A stretch of DNA of 64,000 nucleotides, taken from assembly GCA_031315915.1 (NCBI GenBank), contig JALDRK010000004.1:1-64000 (forward strand). Reading direction: 5' to 3'. Positions 56,748 to 64,000 of the stretch are shown here, piece by piece. Origin of the DNA: Nitrospirales bacterium (GTDB lineage: Bacteria; Nitrospirota; Nitrospiria; Nitrospirales; UBA8639). The translations under genes were made by a program, and so were the position numbers. A model generated the notes under the pieces. The model was not told the origin of the DNA, did no database searches, and saw nothing but the letters and a program-made list of their open reading frames with translations. Each line of letters begins with the position of its first letter. Positions within the stretch are counted from its first letter, which is position 1.

Positions 56748-57206
56748 TCAACCTTGGCCAGTCACCTTCCCATCCACGGATTCTCCCTTCTCTTTCAATG
56801 AATGCGCAGGACCGGATTCAGTGGAACGCCGGACAAGATCTTCCTGCGCTACCATTCCAACCGGCTGCCCATGAGTATCGATGACCACCGGACAGCGCTT
56901 GTTCATCTGCCGCAAGGTTCGAAGCACATCCTTAAGCGAGTGGTTTTCGGAACAAGTAATGTCTCCTCGTATCATAATCTGTCGCACCTGCGTCTTCGGC
57001 GGATCCAGCCCTTTGGCCGTACATTCTGAAATAATACCGTGTTCAGTGAGCATTCCAACCACTTGACCATGATCGACCACCGGCAGACTTTTCATGCCCA
57101 GCCGCTCAATGGTTTGAGATGCATGGTCAAATTTGGAGGCGGGGAAGAACCAATTGACACTTTGACTCTCATCGACCAACAATCGAGTTAGAGCGGGTCC
57201 CAGCAA
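56748..57206 (-). CDS. Two-CBS-domain protein
   Basis: This 152-residue protein has a tandem CBS (Bateman) pair: ASQTIERLGMKSLPVVDHGQ, then VVGMLTEHGIISE, and in the second LKDVLRTLRQMNKRCPVVID, then GMVAQEDLVRR. Such pairs bind adenine nucleotides and sense energy state. A TTG at 57206 is the likely start. It lies 5 nt after the DUF748 gene stop on the same strand, so the two are one operon. Confidence 0.85.
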   Translation of the reverse strand: MLGPALTRLLVDESQSVNWFFPASKFDHASQTIERLGMKSLPVVDHGQVVGMLTEHGIISECTAKGLDPPKTQVRQIMIRGDITCSENHSLKDVLRTLRQMNKRCPVVIDTHGQPVGMVAQEDLVRRSTESGPAHSLKEKGESVDGKVTGQG

Positions 57207-57211
57207 ACGAT

Positions 57212-58795
57212 TTATCGGTCTTTGCCCATTTTTTCCAAACTTTCCAAGGCGGGTGTCATCGCATCAATAAACGCATTCCTCAGGAGATTCCCAATAAGCT
57301 CCCACGTCCCTATCTTTATATTTTTTAAATTCCCGCTTATTTCCGTCTTCGTCGCCACCTGATCCCGTGGCACGTTTTCCAAAATCGAAGCGACCACTCC
57401 TATCATCCCTTCATAGAGTTGTTGAAAAATATTGTCGGTTTTTTCTTGCGCGAGATGATAAATTTCCGGTCGATCGAAAAATGGTTTGATATATCCCTTG
57501 ACCCGGCCATCCTGAACATATAATTCAGAAAAGAGAGAAAACTGTCCACTTTTCACATCGAACCCCCCATAAGCCTTGAACACATCATTTAATGTCGTCA
57601 TATCGGTTTTCCCAATTATCATTTTTACATCAAAATCCGGATGTGGCACTTCGGGTCTGAACGCTCCTTGGATTGAGGTCTTCCCCTTCCCCATAAATTG
57701 TGCGGAAACCGTCAATTCTCCTTTTTGAGCGATCTTGGGCACCCCCACACCGGTCACTTGAAGATCCAGATGACTGACAAAAATCTTATAGGGGGGAGCG
57801 GTTGTTCGATTGAGATATCCAAACGCGCCATTTTTCACTGAGGCAGAATCCACCAGCACCTTGAATGGCTCTGAGCTTTCCTTCGATTCATCGCGGTCTT
57901 CAGGCCGTATGACCTGCTGATCCTGCCGCGGTTCATTTGTTCCTGGGCTTTTTTCCACATAATTAATATGTGGATTTTCGATTTCCAACTTGGCAATTTT
58001 CGCTATCTTCGCCCAAGGCGAGTATTCGACATGTCCTTGCCCGTTCAGCGATCCCGCTTCAATTTCTACGTTGAGAAGGGAGGCTACGGGAATAAAAGGT
58101 TTGAGTTGGACGTTTTGCACATGAACACCCACCGAGACTCCCGGAAATGGTTCGGATAGGAAATTGCCTTTTCCCGAGATACTCACAAATCCGGATTGAT
58201 GCAGAGATCCTTCCATGTGGATGGAGGAGGGATACTCCCCATCCGGAGAGCGGATATTCTGGATATTTTCGATGCTCAATTGGAGATTGGTGAGTTCAAG
58301 CGGAGAATGATCGGATTGATCCCGATAGGACAAGAAACCATCTTCGATGCGAAAAGTATTAATAGTGACTGGGTACAGTGCGTAGACGGCCTGTTGCCAA
58401 CCTCGGTCTTCCACTTCCGTTTTATCCTCGACCTCTTGTTCCGCTTGGGTATAATGAAGGACCACATTCGCCTGTTTGATGAGATGATCGCTGACAATTT
58501 CCATCTTCAGCAATGCCATCCATTGTAAGCTGGCAGTCCAGGAAGGGATGGAGAGAAGAGGCGGATCAGGATTCGCCTCTTGCCTCAAGATCACATTTTC
58601 GAAATCAATTGAAAAGCCGATCGGATGGAAATCGACCGCCCCCAATTCAACGGAATACCCTTTAAGATTTTCATTCAGGTTCGACTCGATATACCCTCTC
58701 AGCGGTTCATCAATAAAAAAGAGCGTCATCCCGATAGCCACCAGGATGACCCCGATAAACCCCACTACTCCGATTACGAAACGTTTCCACATCAT
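57212..58795 (-). CDS. DUF748/AsmA-like envelope protein
   Basis: This 527-residue protein has one N-terminal helix (VIGVVGFIGVILVAIGMTLFF) and a large periplasmic part of the DUF748 type: ELGAVDFHPIGFSIDFENVI, ASLQWMALLKMEIVSDHLIK and YKIFVSHLDLQVTGVG. These proteins are long beta-rich envelope proteins related to AsmA, some of which move lipids between membranes. A Gln/Glu/Asp-rich segment (about 285-310) may be a flexible linker. It is first in an operon with the CBS gene. Confidence 0.82.
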   Translation of the reverse strand: MMWKRFVIGVVGFIGVILVAIGMTLFFIDEPLRGYIESNLNENLKGYSVELGAVDFHPIGFSIDFENVILRQEANPDPPLLSIPSWTASLQWMALLKMEIVSDHLIKQANVVLHYTQAEQEVEDKTEVEDRGWQQAVYALYPVTINTFRIEDGFLSYRDQSDHSPLELTNLQLSIENIQNIRSPDGEYPSSIHMEGSLHQSGFVSISGKGNFLSEPFPGVSVGVHVQNVQLKPFIPVASLLNVEIEAGSLNGQGHVEYSPWAKIAKIAKLEIENPHINYVEKSPGTNEPRQDQQVIRPEDRDESKESSEPFKVLVDSASVKNGAFGYLNRTTAPPYKIFVSHLDLQVTGVGVPKIAQKGELTVSAQFMGKGKTSIQGAFRPEVPHPDFDVKMIIGKTDMTTLNDVFKAYGGFDVKSGQFSLFSELYVQDGRVKGYIKPFFDRPEIYHLAQEKTDNIFQQLYEGMIGVVASILENVPRDQVATKTEISGNLKNIKIGTWELIGNLLRNAFIDAMTPALESLEKMGKDR

Positions 58796-58888
58796 TCATT
58801 TGTCCTGTGCAATCAGTGACATCCCGGCAAGGCCCGACACTTGGCGTCATTTCAATACCGTCCCAAAGCCGTCGTGTTGTCGATCGGC

Positions 58889-59809
58889 TTAGGACCGATT
58901 TTCCACCACGCGAATGAAAGGCATCAGGTCAAACATCAAGGTGCCTCCGTAGGTCGGCCCCCGGTCTTTGGCGTTGATGACATCGTTCCACATTTCCAGC
59001 CGACCATAAGGAAAACGGAGTGCAATGGTTCCGAATTTTTCATCGATGGCATGATTATTCGGCTTAACAAACAATCCTGAATCAATCGAAAGACCAATTT
59101 CCAACTCCCATCCAGGCACCGCCTTCTCGCGATAGTCGCCAACACTCAATGAAACCTGCCCCAGATACGACTCATCGGCGATGGAGGCAAAGGCCGAACT
59201 ATTGTACAACCGCCCATATCGACCCATGGCCGATACCCGCAGGAATGAGGGGACAGGAAAGGGAATCCGGCGGAATCCGATTCTGGCATATGGTTCGTGA
59301 TAGAGAGTCCCTGAAGTCACTCCGATTCCCACAAACGTATTTTCACGCGTTTCCCCCAAGCTGACCCATCGAGTGATCGAACCACCCAACATAAAATCGA
59401 CCGCCTCCCGGGTCTTTCCGACCGGGACACTGGAAGTATCAAACACGATAGCGTGCACAAAATCGTTCTGCAGAAAGTCGGTCGGTTGGTTATCGGTTGG
59501 GCCGACTCCCCCTGTCAGATTGAATCCCCAGGATCCCACACGCTCCGTCCACGAACCGGAGAAGAAATTCAATCCGATCGTTTCCTCTATTGTGGAAGGA
59601 TATCGTTCACCGTCGCCATTGAATTCGGTGAACCGGTTGAGGGTTATGCCGGTCAAGAGCTCAGACGTTTGATCGGGATAGGCCAAACCGCCCCAATGGA
59701 CACTTGGTGCCGGGGTTTCCGCTCGCGCTGTCCTCTCACCAAGGACCGTCAACAGAATAATAAACATGTAAATTCCCATCCATGCATATATCCTGGTTCC
59801 TCGTGTCAA
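58889..59809 (-). CDS. Predicted outer-membrane beta-barrel protein
   Basis: This 306-residue exported protein starts with TTG at 59809, giving a signal peptide with positive residues (MTRGTRIYAWMGIYMFIILL). An internal ATG at 59779 is possible. The mature sequence alternates polar and aromatic residues in many short strands (GSWTERVGSWGFNLTGGVG, PYARIGFRRIPFPVPSFLRV), as expected of a porin-like barrel. Some segments (DFVHAIVFDTS, LGETRENTFVGIGV) recall LpxR-type lipid A deacylases, but I do not see a firm active site. Function unknown. Confidence 0.6.
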   Translation of the reverse strand: MTRGTRIYAWMGIYMFIILLTVLGERTARAETPAPSVHWGGLAYPDQTSELLTGITLNRFTEFNGDGERYPSTIEETIGLNFFSGSWTERVGSWGFNLTGGVGPTDNQPTDFLQNDFVHAIVFDTSSVPVGKTREAVDFMLGGSITRWVSLGETRENTFVGIGVTSGTLYHEPYARIGFRRIPFPVPSFLRVSAMGRYGRLYNSSAFASIADESYLGQVSLSVGDYREKAVPGWELEIGLSIDSGLFVKPNNHAIDEKFGTIALRFPYGRLEMWNDVINAKDRGPTYGGTLMFDLMPFIRVVENRS

Positions 59810-60163
59810 GTGACGACGTTTCCTTTACAGGTGTTTCCGCTGCCCATGATCTGTTCCTTCACGGTTCGCTCTCTAGCCGTCGTTAGGGATGGACCGCGAT
59901 AGAAGAGCCTGCATGCCGGGCAAGACATGTCGGCAACCTATCGTGTACAAGCGATTTTCGTTTTCGTGCAAAGGCTTTCCGCATGGAAATGATTGTAGGC
60001 GGGGTGAAATAAGGTCTTGAAGCCGGCTTGAAAGATGAATCCCATGCCATGAAGCGTTCACATTCCATCGATATCGGACGGGAGTAACATGTGACAGACC
60101 AATATTCCTCTAGACAAGGATTTTCATCCCGAGCGGGTGATCTCGCCGAAATGGTGATAATGG
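59810..60163. other. Stretch without a supported gene
   Basis: This holds only short frames with no signals on either strand. It must contain the promoter of the outer-membrane gene on the minus strand and the 3' end of the gluconokinase message. Confidence 0.4.
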
Positions 60164-60655
60164 TCAATCCTGCAGAGCTTCTTTAATCTGCCGAACAATA
60201 TTCTCCGGTGCTTGATTAATATTTACGCAAAGACCATCTTGAGGTTCTTCCAGGGCGTTGAATTGACTGATCAATAATCCAGGATTCATAAAGTGCGCTG
60301 TTCTCGATTGCAGCCGGCGATGAATCAACGTATAACTGCCGTGCAGATAAACAAAAACAATGTCATCATGTCCCTTGGTCAACCAAGCACGATATGCGTG
60401 CTTCAATGCCGAACAGGCAATGACGGCGTGATTTTTCTGTATGAGCAATCTGCCTATCAGTAGACGCAACGACACAAGCCATGGAATACGATCTTCGTCA
60501 TTCAAGGGGATGCCCCGATGCATTTTGAGAATATTCTGTTGAGGATGAAAGTCATCCCCTTCATAAAATTCCCAGCCAAGGTCCTTTGCGAGAAGTTTCC
60601 CAACGGTCGTTTTGCCGGATCCCGAAACACCCATGAGTATGATAATGACCGGCAT
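60164..60655 (-). CDS. gntK: Gluconokinase
   Basis: This 163-residue enzyme phosphorylates gluconate to 6-phosphogluconate. The P-loop (LMGVSGSGKTTVGKLLAKDL), the substrate region YEGDDFHPQQNILKMHRGIP and ACSALKHAYRAWLTKG are all standard for GntK. YLHGSYTLIHRRLQSRTAHF, then MNPGLLISQFNALEEP, completes the family pattern. It begins 18 nt after the ferritin-like gene on the same strand. Confidence 0.95.
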   Translation of the reverse strand: MPVIIILMGVSGSGKTTVGKLLAKDLGWEFYEGDDFHPQQNILKMHRGIPLNDEDRIPWLVSLRLLIGRLLIQKNHAVIACSALKHAYRAWLTKGHDDIVFVYLHGSYTLIHRRLQSRTAHFMNPGLLISQFNALEEPQDGLCVNINQAPENIVRQIKEALQD

Positions 60656-60672
60656 GAACGGTGTTGAGCGCG

Positions 60673-61213
60673 TTATGACCCCATGTCCTCCAAGAGGGAA
60701 ACCAAGTCATCCGCATGTTCTTCTTCCACGGACAAAATATCCTCCAGCAACCGCCGGGAAGTTGAATCATGATCTCCCAAGTATTGAATCACCTCCCGAT
60801 AACTGTCGATAGCGATGCGTTCAGCCACTAAATCTTCCTTGATCATCTCAATCAGGGATGTCCCCTCCACATATTCGGCATGGCTACGAGTGAGCAATCC
60901 GTCCGGAGAAAGATCTGGCTCTCCCCCTAACTGGACAATCCGTTGGGCAAGTTGATCGGCATGACCCTGCTTCTTCAGTGGCATGTTGAAGAAACTCGTC
61001 GGCGACGGCCTGGGCATTGATTCCCGATGCCATGAAATAGTGTCGCTTGTATCGGAGAACACACACAATTTCAGTAGCAAGGGCTTCATTGAGCAATTTG
61101 ATGACCGTACCTCGGTCCGCTCCATAGCCAGGAGTGACCGCTCCGTTCTCAATATGCTCCCTCGCACGTTTGCGTAGTGTCGTAATATCCGTAAGAAACG
61201 GTTTGTCTTTCAT
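60673..61213 (-). pseudogene. Ferritin-like (bacterioferritin-type) protein, one frameshift
   Basis: The start at 61213 has AAGGAGG upstream. The first frame covers helices 1 and 2 of a four-helix bundle, with the metal-binding LLNEALATEIVCVLRYKRHY and DEFLQHATEE. It then shifts near 60980 into QGHADQLAQRIVQLGGEPDL, ERIAIDSYREVIQYLGDHD and a final SVEEEHADDLVSLLEDM. Removing one G (gaagaagcagg) restores HATEEQGHAD. The Glu and Glu-x-x-His ligands are all present. Joined length is about 178 residues. It would store or detoxify iron. It is upstream of gntK in the same operon. Confidence 0.88.
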
Positions 61214-61718
61214 GAATATCCTCCTTATGTGACGTTGGCGCCTATTCGTGATTAGAAGAAAGACTCAAGCATCCGTCCCGTATCTTCATCTTCGAAAAAA
61301 TCATTTCATTCCACCTCCGGTTGAAACAACGGCTAAAAATTTCGTTCCTTCCTTGGTTTTATCCATTGCAGGGACATCCAAAAGGATCAATTCATGAAGG
61401 TCCTCATCCTGATCCGTGCGAAGGAGATGTCAAGGCGAAGATCGAACCCACCGCTGACAGACTCATGGAAGCGACCACATCGAATACTGCGACTCAGACC
61501 TGATAGATAGAAAGACAGAACCGCGGTCAACTTATGTACGATCGGGCGATTCTATCTATGCATATTGGCGATTGCGTCTGCCTACCATCACCAGCAGTTG
61601 CGGAACATGCCGGCGTTGATACCGCCGAAGGGTGACGATTTTTGACCTGCAGCCCAATCGGCTATATTAGGAAGAATTCACCTTTCGGTGTGTTACTCGT
61701 TTAAATTCCTATATCGTT
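61214..61718. other. Stretch without a supported gene
   Basis: This lies between the YtxH-like gene stop and the ferritin-like gene start. Only a 60-codon frame on the plus strand (61321-61503) appears, without support. No RNA or repeat was recognised. Confidence 0.4.
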
Positions 61719-62048
61719 TTATGACGTATGCCTGACTTGCTTCCATTCTTTTCGAAATTCATCCAGGCCCGCCTGCAGCGCTTCTTTCACTGTCCGGCGA
61801 ATCTCTTCCAATCCCTGACGTGTTTCGGACGCCATATCATGATAGGTCTCAACCGTTTTTTCCTGGAGGTCATGCAGACCTTCTTCCAGGCCTTCCCCTT
61901 TCCGTCTGACGTATTGACGAATCTGGTCACGCGATTCCCGGCCAGATTGAGGAGAAAGTAAAAAGGTAGCCACCGTTCCAATGACGATACCCGTGACCAA
62001 TATCCCCACCATCTTCCCTGCAGCGGCATCTGTTTCATAATGGCTCAT
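61719..62048 (-). CDS. YtxH-domain membrane protein
   Basis: This 109-residue protein has one N-terminal helix (MVGILVTGIVIGTVATFLLS), the motif SPQSGRESRDQIRQYVRRKG and a long amphipathic helical tail. That is the usual architecture of YtxH-like (gas-vesicle-like, DUF4398-unrelated) proteins, which are often linked to general stress. No function is established. Confidence 0.82.
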   Translation of the reverse strand: MSHYETDAAAGKMVGILVTGIVIGTVATFLLSPQSGRESRDQIRQYVRRKGEGLEEGLHDLQEKTVETYHDMASETRQGLEEIRRTVKEALQAGLDEFRKEWKQVRHTS

Positions 62049-62751
62049 GAGTTTTCCTCTGTTAAATTTTTATGGAATTCCCTTCCCAAGATCGGAAGGA
62101 TCCTCGTGCTTTAACACTCGCATACGCCATTGACCTTTCCCCTCTCTTTCAAAGGCAAAGAAGCTCTGAAATGTCTTGCTTGAACGTTAAATCACTCTAG
62201 GATTTTTTCTTCCGTCTTGGGAAACCGTCATTTCTACAGATTAAATAGATAGAGAACAATCCGTGAATAGACAAATACCGAGTTCCGCTCGGAAAGACAT
62301 CCAGAAGTCACATCGTTTTGAAGATTGTTGGATAAAGATTCCGAAAGCTTAGTGAATCTTGATGATTCCTAGGTCGGAACCATCCTGGGAACCTTTGACC
62401 GTGCCCTCCCAGGTTCCATCTCCTTTATCACGAGGGTTCCTGGCCCACGGAACTCCGTAAAAAAGCCTGCGCATTCCGGATGAATAATATTCGCGTCATA
62501 GTTCCCTGAGTTTATTGGAACCTCTTTAAAAACAATGAGATTGTTCTTCAATACCGGCGGCTTCACTCAGGCAGCTAGCAAAGATTTTGCCAAAGCATAA
62601 AAATACTCTGACGGTTTCAGGTGAAATATAGTGAGTCAAAACAAGGGATTTATCCAGTTGTCATGCAAGAAAATTAGTATAGCGTAGGGATAAAACGAGA
62701 CCTGCGCCTCAAAAAACACTTTATTCACCTGATTTACCAGAGAGGGTTTTT
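62049..62751. other. AT-rich divergent intergenic region
   Basis: About 700 nt separate the YtxH gene (minus) from the zinc-ribbon gene (plus). The only frame of note (minus 62369-62566, 65 codons) has no ribosome binding site. The promoters of both flanking genes must lie here; none is clear. Confidence 0.4.
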
Positions 62752-63057
62752 ATGCCACACACCATCATGAATGGTCCCACTGTCGACCATAAATTCGAAA
62801 ATGACCTCGCCAACGTAACGGATCAATCATCTTGCAAACGATGTGGAGGTTTATTTGTCGAAGGTTATTGTTTGGATGTGAACAATCCGGAAGGGCAATT
62901 ATGGATCACGACCAAAAAATGCATCCAGTGCGGCAACGTAATCGACCCCATAATTTTAAAAAATCAGGAAGCGTCTCGCACTCATTTTCCTGAAGCGGAG
63001 CGGACGGCACGCCCTAGGCCGTCCTATGGGGTCTCCTTGCGAAGACGGAAACCATAA
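62752..63057 (+). CDS. Small zinc-ribbon protein
   Basis: This 101-residue protein has two CxxC knuckles 35 residues apart (SCKRCGGLFVEGYCL and KKCIQCGNVIDPIIL), a typical zinc ribbon. The tail is basic (RTARPRPSYGVSLRRRKP). GAGAGG stands 8 nt before the ATG. A nucleic-acid or protein-binding role is possible. I recognise no named family. Confidence 0.68.
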   Translation: MPHTIMNGPTVDHKFENDLANVTDQSSCKRCGGLFVEGYCLDVNNPEGQLWITTKKCIQCGNVIDPIILKNQEASRTHFPEAERTARPRPSYGVSLRRRKP

Positions 63058-63268
63058 ATTCCGAAAAATTCCCGTCGATCAGGCGGTCGGCATATCACCG
63101 GTCGTGTATTCATACTCATCAGGAGGTTCTTCTTTCTCTCTGATGCCGGAGAACATCTCAGAACCGCCCAATTTTTCCAGAGAGATATTTGCGGAGGCCC
63201 GAGTGTTGGGGAACACGATTTACCTTTTTCCTTCTTCGCTGTGCAACGGTGCTTCCACTATCAGACCC

Positions 63269-63670
63269 TTAGCCTCTTGCCACGTTTTCAAGCCCTTCGA
63301 TGACATTTTGGCAGTCAATGCATGTTTTGGCGAACGGTAAAGCATTCAACCGCGCCTTACTGATCGGCTCTCCACAGTCCTTACAAAATCCATACGTCCC
63401 GTCACGAAGCCGAGTCAGCGCTTCATCAAGAGAAATCCGCATTCTATGCCAGACATCAAGCAATGAAAGCAGTTGATCAGCCGAGCTATCACGAGACGCC
63501 ATATCTTGATCATCCATGGCCGGTTCCTCCCGCCACTGTTCCTGATCCTGCCGACGCTGGATAATCAGGCCATCAATTTGTTTCTGAACATCTCTTTTTT
63601 TATCCAACAACATTTGCCGCAGACCATCGTATCGCACATCAGGTGCGACTTTGCGTAAAATTGTCTTCAT
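63269..63670 (-). CDS. DksA/TraR-family zinc-finger protein
   Basis: This 133-residue protein has a coiled-coil N-terminal half (LRQMLLDKKRDVQKQIDGLI; DQLLSLLDVWHRMRISLDEA) and the C4 zinc finger GTYGFCKDCGEPISKARLNA, then CIDCQNVIE. It would bind the secondary channel of RNA polymerase and tune transcription under stress. The acidic coil tip seen in DksA (DxxDxA) reads DDQDMA, in a similar place. AAAGGAG lies 7 nt before the ATG. Confidence 0.9.
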   Translation of the reverse strand: MKTILRKVAPDVRYDGLRQMLLDKKRDVQKQIDGLIIQRRQDQEQWREEPAMDDQDMASRDSSADQLLSLLDVWHRMRISLDEALTRLRDGTYGFCKDCGEPISKARLNALPFAKTCIDCQNVIEGLENVARG

Positions 63671-63827
63671 TTTTCGACTCCTTTGGTGATGACCGCCGCC
63701 TTCAGCGGAGTCTTGCCTTCCTTCTTCACGACAAACCTTCTTTTTCGCTTATCTGCGCATACGAAAATCCGATTCCCGACAGACCGTTGGGTTGCTCCAC
63801 CGGACAATACAGAAGTCCCCGTCCAAA

Positions 63828-64000
63828 TCATTTCATTCGACGATTTAGCTCATACGCCGCGCTGATTAAGGCCAAATGAGTCAGAGCCTGAGGAAAATTT
63901 CCAAGTTGTGCCATTCCGGGACCAATGGCTTCACCAAATATTCCGAGATGATTGGCATGTCCCAGCATCTTATCAAACAGAAAATGAGCTTTTTGGACAT
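63828..64000 (-). CDS. C-terminal end of a glycoside hydrolase family 15 protein
   Basis: The frame enters from beyond the window and stops at 63828. The 57 visible residues ([20 protein letters not shown], then [20 protein letters not shown]) match the conserved end of bacterial GH15 glucoamylase/trehalase-like enzymes. The rest of the gene, including the catalytic domain, lies outside. It would hydrolyse alpha-glucans or trehalose. It is followed on the same strand by the DksA-like gene after 157 nt. Confidence 0.85.
   Translation of the reverse strand, partial: VQKAHFLFDKMLGHANHLGIFGEAIGPGMAQLGNFPQALTHLALISAAYELNRRMK

Noticed and set aside
1-64000. CRISPR array, prophage, insertion sequence or integron
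   Set aside because: No spaced direct repeats, transposase, integrase or phage structural genes were seen on either strand.

Overview
This 64 kb window looks like chromosomal DNA of a Gram-negative chemolithotroph of the phylum Nitrospirota, most likely a Nitrospira relative. This is an inference. It rests on an alternative-complex-III-like cluster followed by two cytochrome bd-like (CydA-like) proteins, on many exported and outer-membrane proteins, and on palindromic repeats of a type I associate with Nitrospira genomes. No rRNA, tRNA, CRISPR array, insertion sequence or prophage was seen.

Layout. 1-7.2 kb: a vitamin B12 region with a truncated BtuC-like permease and a BtuF-like binding protein. 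The BtuF-like gene lies behind a complete leader (promoter, cobalamin riboswitch, antiterminator/terminator). A frame-broken cobQ, an exported alpha/beta hydrolase and an interrupted coiled-coil protein complete this part. 7.6-17.4 kb: a secreted reprolysin-like metalloprotease with duplicated C-terminal modules, a solute-binding protein, then a Tat-exported amidohydrolase directly upstream of pyruvate dehydrogenase E1alpha, E1beta and E2. 17.6-22.6 kb: an accessory stretch with an AT-richer three-gene operon (Cys-rich protein, DUF1697-like protein, J-domain protein), HigBA and MntA/HepT toxin-antitoxin modules, a REP-like palindrome, and a DUF5069 gene plus a remnant of a second copy.

22.8-35.5 kb: a divergent cluster of circularly permuted ATP-grasp enzymes, alpha-E proteins and transglutaminase-like proteins (one carrying DUF2126), with a neighbouring B12-binding-type radical SAM enzyme and a Gly/Cys-tailed protein. 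It fits a predicted peptide-ligase/peptidase system of unknown product and is the most interesting uncharacterised system here. 35.6-48.3 kb: mixed genes, including a CADD/PqqC-like oxidase, a lipoprotein plus L,D-transpeptidase pair, a YqhA-type membrane protein, an APC permease, a PepSY protein, a CaCA exchanger, a cyclase-fold protein that has lost its metal ligands, an FMN reductase and an orphan receiver domain.

48.3-56.7 kb: a respiratory cluster encoding pentaheme c, molybdopterin-family, Fe-S, NrfD, ActD-type and monoheme c proteins and two CydA-like proteins. ActF is absent. It is expected to oxidise quinol and pass electrons to cytochrome c or an associated bd-like site. 56.7-64 kb: CBS, DUF748, outer-membrane, gluconokinase, ferritin-like, YtxH, zinc-ribbon and DksA/TraR genes, and the end of a GH15 gene.

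Caution: about ten otherwise well-conserved genes are split by one- or two-base shifts, several next to G runs, and one by an in-frame stop. The shifts look more like indel errors in the sequence than real gene decay, but only reads can decide.
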